From Faecalicatena contorta (GTDB taxonomy: Bacteria; Bacillota; Clostridia; Lachnospirales; Lachnospiraceae): DNA of 64,000 nt. The DNA lies in assembly GCF_039521745.1 (NCBI RefSeq), contig NZ_BAAACT010000010.1, one strand, 5' to 3'. Below are positions 34,336 to 43,624 of the stretch, in pieces (the stretch's first letter is position 1; every line of letters begins with the position of its first letter). Below the pieces are notes generated by a model, which worked only from the letters and a program-made list of their open reading frames with translations, had not been told where the DNA came from and did no database searches. The translations under genes and the position numbers were made by a program.

Positions 34336-34375
34336 AGCGTTTCGGAAACTTCAAAATGCCCGCAAAATAAGAAAA

Positions 34376-34408
34376 ACAGAGGATGTTCAGACACCCTCCG
34401 TTTCTTCA
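34376..34408 (-). terminator. Terminator of the XRE regulator gene
   Basis: Read leftward, ACGGAGGGTGT pairs imperfectly with ACATCCTCTGT, followed by TTTTTCTT. The gene's stop codon lies inside the stem. Confidence 0.65.
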
Positions 34409-34755
34409 TTCGGCTTTTTAATTTTTAAGGCCCCGTCAATGGCACCTTCCACGATAGGCAAATACTGTTCCGGGCAGAGTTTTAACTTTTGCCCGACCCG
34501 CTGGCGCAGCTCGCTTTCCTCTCGCATGACATCTGGATTGAAATATCTCTCCATCGGCAGACCACAGATTTTTACAAGCTGAATGATGACCGGCAGGCTG
34601 GGGATCGTGCCCTCGTTTTCGATGTTGGCAAGATACCTGGTATCAATGTTCACCTTTTCGGCTAAATCTTTTCGTGCAAGGTTCTTTGCCTTCCGGGCTT
34701 CTTTTACATCTGCACCGAAGGTTTCAAAGCCAGGGCAGTCTTTAACTTTTGCCAT
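34387..34755 (-). CDS. XRE family helix-turn-helix regulator
   Basis: 122 aa. A Cro/CI-type helix-turn-helix occupies about 12-68 ('ARKDLAEKVNIDTRYLANIE' then 'NEGTIPSLPVIIQLVKICG'). A helical tail of about 50 residues follows. It sits just upstream of oriT, mobC and the relaxase on the same strand and is a likely local control of mobilisation genes. Target sites are not identified. Confidence 0.88.
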   Translation of the reverse strand: MAKVKDCPGFETFGADVKEARKAKNLARKDLAEKVNIDTRYLANIENEGTIPSLPVIIQLVKICGLPMERYFNPDVMREESELRQRVGQKLKLCPEQYLPIVEGAIDGALKIKKPNEETEGV

Positions 34756-34907
34756 TCAACATCACCCACATACATTCTATATTTCATAGTTTGCACATGG
34801 AATGATTTGATATGTACTGTGCCTACACTTTATAATTCTTGGCGTTGTATATGGATGAAGCTCCTTAGTTTTTTAGTGGTATTAGAGAATAAGTATGAGT
34901 TTTACAA

Positions 34908-34938
34908 AAAAAGAGGTGCAAACTTAGCGCCTCTCTTT
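34908..34938 (-). terminator. Terminator of the AraC-type regulator gene
   Basis: Read leftward, GAGAGGCGC pairs with GCACCTCTT around a short loop, followed by a T run. The gene's stop codon is inside. Confidence 0.75.
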
Positions 34939-35937
34939 TTGCATATTACAATTATTTTTTCGGTAAATTTCAGGCGATTCATTAAAATAGTTCTTAAAAG
35001 CGCCAGAAAATTTACTTGCGTTTTGATAACCTAAATGTTTGGCTATAGATGAAATTGATAATTCCTTCTTTTTGAGTAAAAGTGAAGCATATTTCATTTT
35101 GGATTGTCGAATGTATGTCCCAATAGGAACACCATACATTTTTTTGAATGATTCTCGAAGTTTGGTTTGTCCCATTGCTGCTATTTTGCAAAGCTGCGAG
35201 AGTTCTGGCGGGTTCAAAATATTCTGTTCAATGGCCTGACGTACAGATTCCAGCGCCTTTTTCTCTTGTTTGGAAAGAGGCTGTTGTTTAGATGCTATCT
35301 CCTGTCGCTGTTTATGAAAGTTGCCTGCCACAATAGAAAGCAGCTCACCTACTTTGCTTTCGTAGTAAAGACGGGAGGTTTCGCCAGCTATCAATTTATC
35401 CCGTATCTGCAAAAGCAGGGTTCCGACTTCCGGGGTATTATAATCAAAGGCTTTCCAATCATAAATCTCCGCATAGTCAAAATCATCCGGGGAAAAACGG
35501 TCTTGCAGATTTTTCTCTATGTAATCCTCAAACAGCAAAACTGACACATAGCTGATCGGTATATTGGGTTGATATAATACCCGCCCTTGTGACGGCTTAT
35601 TTAGATAAAGGTGGATTCCCTCTGTGATAGGTTGGGCTTTCCGCCCATTCTGGATCAGGGTAACACTGCCGGATTCCAAATAATAAATTTTCACCAGCTT
35701 TTGATTGATCTCATATTTGCGTTCCATTGAGACGTATGGTATCCAGCTTCCGGTTGACAGGAATAATCCATCTGTCGGTTGAACCTGATAGACCTTTCCA
35801 TAGCCTTGTCTGTTTTGCGGCTGCAAGGTGCAGATTCCATTATGATTATCCTGTCGAAAATGATAATCATGCAGATAAAAAGAAGCATCTCCTAATTCGT
35901 GCATGGCCTGTGTAGAATCGGTCTGCATCCTGCTCAC
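34924..35937 (-). CDS. AraC family regulator of the ECF/ABC transporter island (YbtA-like)
   Basis: 337 aa. A sensing half (about 1-225) is followed by a C-terminal AraC domain with 'LSQLCKIAAMGQTKLRESFK' and 'SSIAKHLGYQNASKFSGAFK', ending 'NESPEIYRKN'. It is divergent from the six-gene transporter operon at 36.2-43.2 kb. This matches the layout of ybtA next to ybtPQ and of other AraC regulators that sense an imported metallophore. Its ligand is therefore inferred to be the transported compound. Confidence 0.88.
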   Translation of the reverse strand: MSRMQTDSTQAMHELGDASFYLHDYHFRQDNHNGICTLQPQNRQGYGKVYQVQPTDGLFLSTGSWIPYVSMERKYEINQKLVKIYYLESGSVTLIQNGRKAQPITEGIHLYLNKPSQGRVLYQPNIPISYVSVLLFEDYIEKNLQDRFSPDDFDYAEIYDWKAFDYNTPEVGTLLLQIRDKLIAGETSRLYYESKVGELLSIVAGNFHKQRQEIASKQQPLSKQEKKALESVRQAIEQNILNPPELSQLCKIAAMGQTKLRESFKKMYGVPIGTYIRQSKMKYASLLLKKKELSISSIAKHLGYQNASKFSGAFKNYFNESPEIYRKNNCNMQKERR

Positions 35938-36106
35938 CCCCGTTTCTTATGTAGTCGGAATAATCCGCAGTATCTTTTTTTATGCTCCAAAATATCGCAA
36001 AAGCTGTCAGCAAAACCACAAAAAGCACTGATATATCCAGCCGTTTTTCCACTTTTAACTACTGTCTGGACTTTTTTGCTGGATTTGACACCCACAAAAT
36101 CATTGA

Positions 36107-36192
36107 GTAGAATGACCTCATTGGCTAGTTAGCGGACTCTAACTACAACAATTCTATCACGATTTTGCACGTAGGTCAATGAGGATTCTACC
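36107..36192. promoter_or_regulatory. Nested inverted repeats in the AraC/ECF divergent region
   Basis: GTAGAATGACCTCATTG (36107-36123) recurs inverted at 36171-36191 with a 2-nt difference. Between them TAGTTAG and CTAACTA (36126-36145) form a smaller hairpin. The position, just upstream of the operon's ribosome site, suggests regulator binding or an RNA leader. Confidence 0.45.
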
Positions 36193-36221
36193 AGCAAATA
36201 ATAATTAGGAGGACTTTGAAA

Positions 36222-36827
36222 ATGTCTAATTCACAACAACTGAAAAAAGGGCTGTCTATGCGCGACCTGATTACCACCGGCATCCTTGCTGCTTTGTACA
36301 TGGTATGCGCCATAATTGGCGAGGCTATCTTTGGGTTTTTCCCTGTACTGACCTTCCTTTGCCCGCTGTCTATTGCGCTGCTGTGCGGCCCGGTTTATAT
36401 GGTGATACTGGCGAAGATGCCAAAGCATGGTCCAATCATTGTCACCGGTATTTTGGTAGGAGGTGTACTGTTCGTACTCGGTATGTACTGGTCTATGTGT
36501 TTGGCGTATTGTATTCTCGGCGTTGTGGCCGATCTGCTGGCCGGTTCCGGGAACTTTAGAAACAAAGGGCGTAACCTGCTGTCCTACATGATCTTTGTTC
36601 TTAGTCCGGTTTTCTCCTACGCTATGCTTTGGTTTGACCGCGACGCCTATGTGCAATATTTGGTAGAAAGGGGAACAGAGCAGGCCTATATGGACACAAT
36701 GGTTTCAACCGCGCAAAACTGGATGTTCCCGGCAATGATTATCGGCGTGTTGATCTGTGCTGCTATCAGCGGTCTTGTAGGCCAGAAACTATTGAAAAAG
36801 CACTTTGAAAAGGCCGGAGTGGTGTAA
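36222..36827 (+). CDS. MptD family ECF transporter substrate-binding (S) component
   Basis: 201 aa from ATG at 36222, eight bases after AGGAGG. About five or six membrane segments ('ITTGILAALYMVCAIIGEAI', 'FLCPLSIALLCGPVYMVIL', 'PIIVTGILVGGVLFVLGM') fit the MptD-type S component. Such proteins capture a substrate in the membrane and work with EcfT and ECF ATPases, which are encoded next. Its stop overlaps the next ATG. Confidence 0.88.
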   Translation: MSNSQQLKKGLSMRDLITTGILAALYMVCAIIGEAIFGFFPVLTFLCPLSIALLCGPVYMVILAKMPKHGPIIVTGILVGGVLFVLGMYWSMCLAYCILGVVADLLAGSGNFRNKGRNLLSYMIFVLSPVFSYAMLWFDRDAYVQYLVERGTEQAYMDTMVSTAQNWMFPAMIIGVLICAAISGLVGQKLLKKHFEKAGVV

Positions 36828-37567
36828 TGGAGATGCAACTGCAAACAAAGGACACACTTGCCACATTACATTTAGACCCTCGCACAAAACTATATCTGTT
36901 AATCGTCGGAAATGTTGCGTTATTCCTTGCGCCCTCTTTACTCTATGAAATTGCGCTGGTTGTATGCGTTGTGATTCTCGGCATCCTTGCAGGAGCAAAG
37001 CGGTTTACGGTAAGAATGGCTGCTGTCTATGCAGGAATAGTTGTTCTGCATATCATTGGAACAAATTATTTGACAGGGACTTTGCAGATTGCGATTGTAA
37101 CATTTACCGTATTTATCCGTAAAATCTTTCCCTGTGCCATGCTCGGAGGTATTTTAGTCGGCACAACAAGGGTAAATGAATTTATGGCGGCCATGAACCG
37201 TATTCATATGCCAAAAGCAATGGTTATTCCTCTGACGGTCATGCTCCGGTATTTCCCTATGGTACATGAGGACTGGGGCTATATCAGCGACGCCATGCGG
37301 ATGCGCGATGCAGCCCCAACCGTCAAAAGTCTGCTGACCCATCCGGCCCGAACAGTGGAATGTATCTATGTTCCGATGATGATGTCAGCACTGAAAGTCG
37401 CGGATGAATTGTCGGCGGCGGCTGTTACAAGGGGGCTGGAAAATCCGAAGTCCCGAACCTGCTTGCAGGAAATCCACTTTAGTGTTGTAGATGCCGTATG
37501 CTTTATCCTGTTCACTTTGTTTATGTCAGTGTCGGTCTGGCTGAAATTGAAAGGGGGTGCAGGCTAA
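36827..37567 (+). CDS. ECF transporter transmembrane coupling protein EcfT
   Basis: 246 aa. N-terminal membrane segments ('LYLLIVGNVALFLAPSLLY' onward) and coupling-helix motifs 'MRMRDAAPTVKSLL' and 'ADELSAAAVTRGLENPKSR' are typical of EcfT, where Ala-Arg-Gly motifs contact the ATPases. It links the S component to the ATPase pair in the following gene. It overlaps both neighbours by 1 bp. Confidence 0.9.
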   Translation: MEMQLQTKDTLATLHLDPRTKLYLLIVGNVALFLAPSLLYEIALVVCVVILGILAGAKRFTVRMAAVYAGIVVLHIIGTNYLTGTLQIAIVTFTVFIRKIFPCAMLGGILVGTTRVNEFMAAMNRIHMPKAMVIPLTVMLRYFPMVHEDWGYISDAMRMRDAAPTVKSLLTHPARTVECIYVPMMMSALKVADELSAAAVTRGLENPKSRTCLQEIHFSVVDAVCFILFTLFMSVSVWLKLKGGAG

Positions 37568-39060
37568 TGATTCGTTTTGACAAGGTTTCCTTTACCTATC
37601 AGGAATCATTACAAAACGGCGGACTGCGCGATGTTGATTTGACAATCAACAAAGGTGAGTGTGTGCTGTTGTGTGGGCGAAGCGGCTGCGGAAAAACTAC
37701 ATTGACCCGCCTTGTGAATGGTCTGATTCCATGCTTTTATCCGGGAGAAGTCACTGGCACAACCTATGTTGACGGTAAAGATATACAGGATTATCCCATA
37801 TATGAAGTGTCCGAGTATGTGGGGTCTGTATTCCAAAATCCACGCTCTCAATTTTTTAATGTAGATATAGACAGTGAAATCTCCTTTGGAATGGAAAATC
37901 TGACTTATCCAAGGGAAAAAATGAAAGAACGCATTTCAAAGACAGTTGCGGATTTGGATATAGCCCATCTAACCGGGAGAAGCATATTTGAATTGTCTGG
38001 CGGTGAAAAACAAAAGGTGGCATTTGCGTCCATCTATGCTATGTCTCCGAGTATTTACTTGTTAGATGAACCATCGTCCAATCTGGATATGGATGCTATT
38101 GAGGATTTGCGGCGTACACTTGAACTCCTAAAGAAACAAGGCAAGACCATTCTAATTGCAGAACATAGGATTTATTATCTGAGGGAATTAGTTGATCGCA
38201 TTGTGTATATGGAAAACGGAGCTATATCTGCTGTGTTTTCTTCGAGCCAGTTTCTTTCTATTCCTGAAGAACAGCGGCACAGTATGGGACTTCGCGCTTT
38301 AGATTTGTCAAAGGTACAGCCAAGGGCCATTGCTGAAAATTCTCAAAAGCCGATTTTGGAAGTCAGGAACTTATCCTTGTTCTATAAGAAAAAGCCGGTT
38401 CTGGACAATTTGAATTTGAGTGCGGCACCGGGAGAAATCATAGGAATTATTGGCCATAACGGAGCCGGAAAATCTACATTTTCCAGAACACTATGCGGCC
38501 TGCACACAAACTGTACGGGGCAGATTCTTTGGGATGGTAAAGAACTGAACGCAAAGAGCAGATTAAAACACTCCTATATGGTGATGCAGGACGTAAGCTA
38601 TCAGTTATTTGCCGATACATTGGAAAAGGAATGTGTATTTGGAATTAAGCATCCTGATCTGGACGTAGCAAAACAGGCAATGGAACGGCTGGGTATTTAT
38701 GAGTACCGTACTCATCATCCCAATACACTTTCCGGGGGGCAGAAGCAGCGTGCAGCCGTGGCGGTCAGTATGGTATGCCGTAAGGATGTTTTAATTTTTG
38801 ATGAACCGACTAGCGGACTTGATTATGACAGCATGATTCAGGTTGCAGGGTTATTTCAGACGCTTTCTAAAATGGGAAAGGTAATTTTTGTTGTAACCCA
38901 TGATTACGAATTTTTAGCGGCAGCCTGTACAAGAGTGATTCATTTAGATAACGGAAAACAGCAGGAAGATTACCCACTTTCCCCCGACAATCTGCATCGA
39001 CTACACGATTTTTTCTTGTGGTCAGAAAGGAGGCAGAACCTTGAAGAGAATGGGAAATGA
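37567..39060 (+). CDS. ECF transporter double ATPase (fused EcfA-EcfA')
   Basis: 497 aa from ATG at 37567, which shares a base with the EcfT stop. Two ABC domains are fused. The first has 'LCGRSGCGKTTLTRLVNG', 'LSGGEKQKVAFAS' and 'YLLDEPSSNLD'. The second has 'IIGHNGAGKSTFSRTLCG', 'LSGGQKQRAAVAV' and 'LIFDEPTSGLDYD'. Both signature and Walker motifs are intact, so the ECF importer should have both of its ATPases from one chain. Confidence 0.93.
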   Translation: MIRFDKVSFTYQESLQNGGLRDVDLTINKGECVLLCGRSGCGKTTLTRLVNGLIPCFYPGEVTGTTYVDGKDIQDYPIYEVSEYVGSVFQNPRSQFFNVDIDSEISFGMENLTYPREKMKERISKTVADLDIAHLTGRSIFELSGGEKQKVAFASIYAMSPSIYLLDEPSSNLDMDAIEDLRRTLELLKKQGKTILIAEHRIYYLRELVDRIVYMENGAISAVFSSSQFLSIPEEQRHSMGLRALDLSKVQPRAIAENSQKPILEVRNLSLFYKKKPVLDNLNLSAAPGEIIGIIGHNGAGKSTFSRTLCGLHTNCTGQILWDGKELNAKSRLKHSYMVMQDVSYQLFADTLEKECVFGIKHPDLDVAKQAMERLGIYEYRTHHPNTLSGGQKQRAAVAVSMVCRKDVLIFDEPTSGLDYDSMIQVAGLFQTLSKMGKVIFVVTHDYEFLAAACTRVIHLDNGKQQEDYPLSPDNLHRLHDFFLWSERRQNLEENGK

Positions 39061-39543
39061 CCTCCTGTTCTTCCATGAGGTGATCGGTAACTGTTCCGTC
39101 GAAAAGGATTCAAAGACATATACAATTTCTCCGAAATTTGGAAAAGGCACCATGCAGAGCTTTGAAGTGATGCTGGTGCTGAAATTGTTTATAGCGATGT
39201 TCATATCACAACTCCAATTCAAAAGAATATCATTGGTGTTTCAGTGGTGGTTTATCTGCCGCAGATCATAAACAGCCTGAATATCATGCTGGGGACAATT
39301 TCGTTTGACGAGGACATGGATTTTCAAGGGCTTTTTACAGAGAGCGGCTGCTTTATAGCACCCGCGACAAAAAGCGTGGAGCATATTTTTACCGAACTGC
39401 TCTTGCTGCCGGAACAGTACCGCAATTACCTTATGTGTATTAAAGTCATGGAACTATTGCTGTATCTGGTTGGCAAAATGGAGTATCGGACAGATTTTGG
39501 AATTTCACTATTCCGCAAGGAGGAGATGAATTGTAATGGGTGA
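39041..39543 (+). pseudogene. AraC family regulator remnant, frameshifted and without DNA-binding domain
   Basis: One frame gives 'DLLFFHEVIGNCSVEKDSK' and 'GKGTMQSFEV', then another (from about 39190) gives 'DVHITTPIQKNIIGVSVVVY' and 'TKSVEHIFTELLLLPEQYR'. Both pieces match the N-terminal sensing half of long AraC regulators as I know them, with part of the middle missing and no helix-turn-helix at the end. TTG at 39041 still has a ribosome site. It is a decayed second regulator of this island, and its tail overlaps the next gene's start. Confidence 0.65.
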
Positions 39544-41275
39544 TGTAAAAGCCCTGTTTGGACTGATTGATAAGAAAAATAAGCGTCGCCTGATCGGCGC
39601 GGTGATCTGTTGCGTCCTGTCTGTCTTGTGCGGCATCCTGCCCTATTTAGGCGTTTGGGGTATTGTGACCTGTTTCCTGAATGAACGGACAGAGAACCTT
39701 TTTCAATATGTGTGCCTGATTGCCGCAGCAATCATTTTGAAACATCTGCTGTTTGGAACCGGCACAAAAATCTCTCACAAGGTAGCCTACCAGACATTGG
39801 GAGAAACCCGTAAAAAGCTGTTCCGTAAAATCGCCCACTTACCAATGGGCTATGTGAAAACAACGGCATCTGGGCAGGTCAAGACGATCATTATGGACAA
39901 TATGGAACAGTTGGAGACATTTTACGCCCATAACATTCCAGAGATTATTTCCGGCCTCGCTGTACCGCTATGTATGGAAATCCTGCTGGTGATATTGGAC
40001 ATCAGGGTAGCCGGTATCATGCTGATTCCGGTCGTTCTATTTATTCTTGTCGGTATTCTTATGATTATCGTTCAGATGAAAAAAATGGACGAATTTAATC
40101 AGGCGTTTGCCGATGTCAGCGTTAAGACGGTGGAATATGTCAACGGCATGAAAGAATTGAAGATATTTGCCGCCGACGAATCCACTTATAGCCGCCTGTC
40201 AGAAAGCATCCGTACTTACAGCACCGTTGTAACAGAGTGGTTCCAAAGCTGTCTGAAATATGTTGCTTTCAATCATGCCGACTTAAACAGCAACCTTGTG
40301 TTCCTGTTTCCGCTTGCCGGTTTGATGTACCTCTCCGGCAGCGTGACAGCGGCCAGCTACATTATGCATCTGTTCATGGGGCTTGCCATGCTGATTCCGC
40401 TGGAAACTGTTTCTAATAACTTTGATTATATCGGCATGAACGCTTCTGTTGCAAAAAAGATAGACGAAATTCTGAAACTAGATGAAATGGCGGATACGAC
40501 CTCAAAGGCAGAACTTGCCGACCATACGATTGCGTTTGAACACGTTACATTCTCCTATGGGGAAGAACAGTCGGTATTAAAAGATGTCTCATTTACTGTT
40601 CCTGACGGAAAAGTAACGGCGCTCGCCGGTGTTTCCGGCAGCGGCAAAAGTACAGCGGCCAGCCTGATCTGTCGGTTTTGGGATATAACCGAGGGACAGA
40701 TTTGTATGGGAGGCGTACCGCTGAACCAGATCCCGCTATCTGATCTGATGTCCCAGATTTCCTTTGTGACCCAGAATACGTTTCTGTTCAAAAAGAGCAT
40801 CCGTGAAAACATTATGATGGGAAACCCAGCGACCACGGAGGAAAAAATGATGCAGGCAGCAAAGGATGCCGTATGTCACGACTTTATTATGCGGCTTCCA
40901 AAGGGCTATGACACAGTGATAGACATGGAAACCAAGTTGAGCGGCGGCGAAAAACAGAGAATCACATTGGCAAGGGCGATTCTGAAAAATGCACCGGTTG
41001 TGATTCTTGACGAAGCAACGGCTTACATTGACGCAGACAATGAAGACTTACTGCAAAAGGCGCTGGCTAAATTATCAGAGGGAAAAACCGTGCTCGTAAT
41101 AGCGCACCGTCTTTCCAGTATCAAGGAAGCTGATTCGATTGTGGTTCTGGAACAGGGCAAAGTGATTGACTGCGGCACACATGATGAATTGATAAACCGT
41201 TGCTCCCCGTATCAGGATATGTGGGCGGCCTTTGAGCAATCCGAACAATGGAAAATGGGAGGTGTAAACGCATGA
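39536..41275 (+). CDS. ABC transporter, membrane-ATPase fusion (YbtP/IrtA-like)
   Basis: 579 aa, with ATG behind AAGGAGGAG. A six-segment membrane domain (about 1-315) precedes an ATPase domain with 'AGVSGSGKSTAASLICRF', 'LSGGEKQRITLARAI' and 'VVILDEATAYID'. It pairs with the next gene as a half-transporter. YbtPQ and IrtAB have exporter architecture but import iron-siderophore complexes. The AraC regulator next door resembles the ybt locus, so metallophore uptake is a good inference. Confidence 0.88.
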   Translation: MGDVKALFGLIDKKNKRRLIGAVICCVLSVLCGILPYLGVWGIVTCFLNERTENLFQYVCLIAAAIILKHLLFGTGTKISHKVAYQTLGETRKKLFRKIAHLPMGYVKTTASGQVKTIIMDNMEQLETFYAHNIPEIISGLAVPLCMEILLVILDIRVAGIMLIPVVLFILVGILMIIVQMKKMDEFNQAFADVSVKTVEYVNGMKELKIFAADESTYSRLSESIRTYSTVVTEWFQSCLKYVAFNHADLNSNLVFLFPLAGLMYLSGSVTAASYIMHLFMGLAMLIPLETVSNNFDYIGMNASVAKKIDEILKLDEMADTTSKAELADHTIAFEHVTFSYGEEQSVLKDVSFTVPDGKVTALAGVSGSGKSTAASLICRFWDITEGQICMGGVPLNQIPLSDLMSQISFVTQNTFLFKKSIRENIMMGNPATTEEKMMQAAKDAVCHDFIMRLPKGYDTVIDMETKLSGGEKQRITLARAILKNAPVVILDEATAYIDADNEDLLQKALAKLSEGKTVLVIAHRLSSIKEADSIVVLEQGKVIDCGTHDELINRCSPYQDMWAAFEQSEQWKMGGVNA

Positions 41276-43008
41276 TTGCTATGATACGGAAATTCTTAGA
41301 CCTTGCAGGCAAACGCAAAAAGCAGCTTTACCTTGCGTGGCTGTTTCAGGCGTTGACCTCAATTTGTGAGGGCGCGATATATTTCATGCTGTTCCTTGCG
41401 ATAAAAGATATTTTGGGCGGCTCGTTTACAAGGGAAAAGCTGATGCAGTATAGCCTTATGTTTCTGATCTATACTGTCCTGCATTTTGTTTTTTATTGCT
41501 GTACGATTGCAAAACAGCGCCCGGTATCTTATGCCATGATGCGGGATGAACGCCTTTCGATTGCGGCGAAAATCAAACAGTTTCCGCTCTACTACTTTAC
41601 AAAAGACAAGATCAGCCAGCTTACATCTTTGTTTGCAACTGATTTGAGTTTCGTGGAAATGAATATCATGGAGATTATTGCCAGTTTCGTTTCCAGCATG
41701 ATAATGACGGTTGTATTTGCTCTGATGCTGCTTAGTGTGGACTGGCGTATGGCGCTTCTTCTGTTTGTGGGGATCATCCCCGGCTATATCCTCTACCAGC
41801 AGTTTCAAAAGAGCATGGTTCAACTGGGAGAGCAGAAGAAAAATACGCAGGTGGCAATGATTGATTCCACGCTGGAATATGTACAGGGCATGGAAACGAT
41901 CAAGGCATATCGGCTGGAGCAATCCGGTAAGCTCGTGGAGAATCAGGTGGACGGATATTGCACAGCTTCTGACCGTTATGAATCGACGCTGACGAATTGG
42001 AGCATGGGTTACAAGATCTGCCTGAATCTGGGGCTGTTTTTGAGCTTGGGTGTTGGCATTACAATGATTCGTTCTGGATCATTAGCCCCGGCAACCTATT
42101 TATTTTTTGCAATCATGGGTATTATTTTTTATCGTCCGCTGGAAGCTCTAATGGGTTCCTTTGCCATGATGAATCTTGTAAACGCATCGTTGGATAATAT
42201 AGCAGAAATCAACAACCTGCCGACTGAAAATGAAAAACAGGGAACTACACAGTTTGCAGATACACAAGCCAATGTACGGTTTGAAAATGTATCGTTTAGC
42301 TATGATGGAAAGCGTGACGCGGTTAATCATGTAAGTTTTTCAGCTAAACCCGGAACGATCACTGCATTGGTTGGCCCTTCTGGAAGCGGCAAATCCACTC
42401 TGCTAAATTTAATTCCGGGATTCGTGACGCCGAAAAACGGGCGGATTCTGTTGAATGGGAAAGATGCGGCAACATTAAAGCATAGTGATCTGGTGCGTCA
42501 TGTGAGTGTCGTTTTTCAGGAAGTATATCTTTTTCAGGATACCATGATGAATAATATCCGGATGGGAAACCAGAGCGCAACGGGCGAGCAGGTGATAGAG
42601 GCGGCAAAAAAGGCTCACTGTCACGAATTTATAGAAAAGCTCCCACAGGGCTATCAAACGGTTATCAGCGAGGGCGGCGCAAGCCTTTCCGGTGGTGAAC
42701 GTCAGCGCGTCGCTATTGCGAGGGCAATTTTGAAAGATTCCCCGATTATTCTTTTGGATGAGGCGCTTTCCGGGCTGGATGCCGAAAATGCCGTAGCAAT
42801 ACAGAAGGGCATAGAAGAAATGATTAAGGGCAAGACGGTGTTCCTTGTATCACACACTTTGTCCTATATCCAAAATGCAGATCAGATACTTGTTTTATCT
42901 GACGGTGTTTTGCAGGGCTGTGGGAAACATGAAGAACTGTTGCAGACCGTTCCGCTTTATCAAACCATGTGGGAAAAAGAAAAGTCCATTAAAAGTTGGA
43001 AATTATAG
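41272..43008 (+). CDS. ABC transporter, membrane-ATPase fusion (YbtQ/IrtB-like)
   Basis: 578 aa from ATG at 41272 (overlaps the previous stop as ATGA; ribosome site GGGAGG upstream). It has a membrane domain (about 1-320) and an ATPase domain with 'VGPSGSGKSTLLNLIPGF', 'LSGGERQRVAIARAI' and 'IILLDEALSGLDAE'. It is the second half of the heterodimer with the upstream gene. Together with the ECF genes the island encodes two possible routes for one substrate or its metal complex. Confidence 0.88.
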   Translation: MIAMIRKFLDLAGKRKKQLYLAWLFQALTSICEGAIYFMLFLAIKDILGGSFTREKLMQYSLMFLIYTVLHFVFYCCTIAKQRPVSYAMMRDERLSIAAKIKQFPLYYFTKDKISQLTSLFATDLSFVEMNIMEIIASFVSSMIMTVVFALMLLSVDWRMALLLFVGIIPGYILYQQFQKSMVQLGEQKKNTQVAMIDSTLEYVQGMETIKAYRLEQSGKLVENQVDGYCTASDRYESTLTNWSMGYKICLNLGLFLSLGVGITMIRSGSLAPATYLFFAIMGIIFYRPLEALMGSFAMMNLVNASLDNIAEINNLPTENEKQGTTQFADTQANVRFENVSFSYDGKRDAVNHVSFSAKPGTITALVGPSGSGKSTLLNLIPGFVTPKNGRILLNGKDAATLKHSDLVRHVSVVFQEVYLFQDTMMNNIRMGNQSATGEQVIEAAKKAHCHEFIEKLPQGYQTVISEGGASLSGGERQRVAIARAILKDSPIILLDEALSGLDAENAVAIQKGIEEMIKGKTVFLVSHTLSYIQNADQILVLSDGVLQGCGKHEELLQTVPLYQTMWEKEKSIKSWKL

Positions 43009-43014
43009 GGCAAT

Positions 43015-43200
43015 ATGAAGATAGAATGGATTTTATGCCCCTTTTGCGGCAGCAAAACGCGATTGAAAATTCGCGATGATACAGTACTGGAAAATTTCCC
43101 GCTATATTGTCCTAAATGCAAACATGAAACCCTAATTGCGGTAAGAAAACTAAATTTATCTATTATCCAAGAGCCAGACGCACAGACGCAGAGCCGATAA
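43015..43200 (+). CDS. Cysteine-rich KTR domain protein
   Basis: 61 aa. 'CPFCGSKTRLKIRDDTVL' and 'YCPKCKHETLIAVRKL' give two CxxC zinc-binding pairs and the KTR motif that names the family. Small KTR proteins are common riders of Gram-positive ICEs, often next to resistance or transport cargo. Function is unknown. A terminator begins inside its last codons. Confidence 0.88.
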   Translation: MKIEWILCPFCGSKTRLKIRDDTVLENFPLYCPKCKHETLIAVRKLNLSIIQEPDAQTQSR

Positions 43201-43240
43201 TGCATAAGGTAAATTCACTTGTGGTTATCGGTTCTTTTTT
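43191..43240 (+). terminator. Terminator of the ECF/ABC operon
   Basis: GAGCCGATAA pairs with TTATCGGTTC (one G-U) around a 24-nt loop, followed by six T residues. It overlaps the stop codon of the KTR gene. Confidence 0.75.
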
Positions 43241-43260
43241 ATTTCAATATACGATGAGAA

Positions 43261-43305
43261 CCTGCCCCGACTAAGGGGAAAGAAAAAACCGTTGGTTGGG
43301 GCAGG
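43261..43305. other. Imperfect inverted repeat CCTGCCCC/GGGGCAGG
   Basis: An 8-bp perfect stem extends with wobbles to about 14 bp around an A-rich loop. It opens a 570-bp gene-free leader in front of the sigma factor gene. No open frame is supported in 43241-43773. Confidence 0.5.
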
Positions 43306-43338
43306 TGATTTTGCGCGCCCATTTTAAGTTATTATCCT

Positions 43339-43374
43339 AACGGCGGTTTGAAATGAAATCAAGCCGCCGTTTTC
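43339..43374 (+). terminator. Attenuator-like hairpin 1 before the sigma factor gene
   Basis: AACGGCGG pairs with CCGCCGTT around a short loop, followed by TTTTCCTTTT. Confidence 0.6.
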
Positions 43375-43425
43375 CTTTTGAAAAAATGGATTTACGGAGG
43401 GTGTGATAAAGTCGCCCTTTTTTAA

Positions 43426-43466
43426 GGATACGGCGGTGTCCGAGGAGGTATCGCCGTGTCCTTTTT
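43426..43466 (+). terminator. Attenuator-like hairpin 2 before the sigma factor gene
   Basis: GGATACGGCG pairs with CGCCGTGTCC (G-U allowed), followed by five T residues. The loop contains GAGGAGG, which looks like a ribosome site masked or exposed by folding. Confidence 0.6.
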
Positions 43467-43585
43467 GCCTTTTTGCAGCGCCCATGATCTGCACCAGCTA
43501 AAAAAAGCGTAGCCCCTCCGTCGGAGTCGTCCGGCTTTGGATATGAACTATACCATGTAAGCAATCTTCTTTATAAAACATTTCT

Positions 43586-43624
43586 GCGTCCAGCAGGTCC
43601 GTTGCGACTTGCTGGGCGCTTTTT
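43586..43624 (+). terminator. Attenuator-like hairpin 3 before the sigma factor gene
   Basis: GCGTCCAGCAGGT pairs imperfectly with ACTTGCTGGGCGC, followed by five T residues. Three terminator-like stems in one leader suggest transcript attenuation. Confidence 0.6.
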
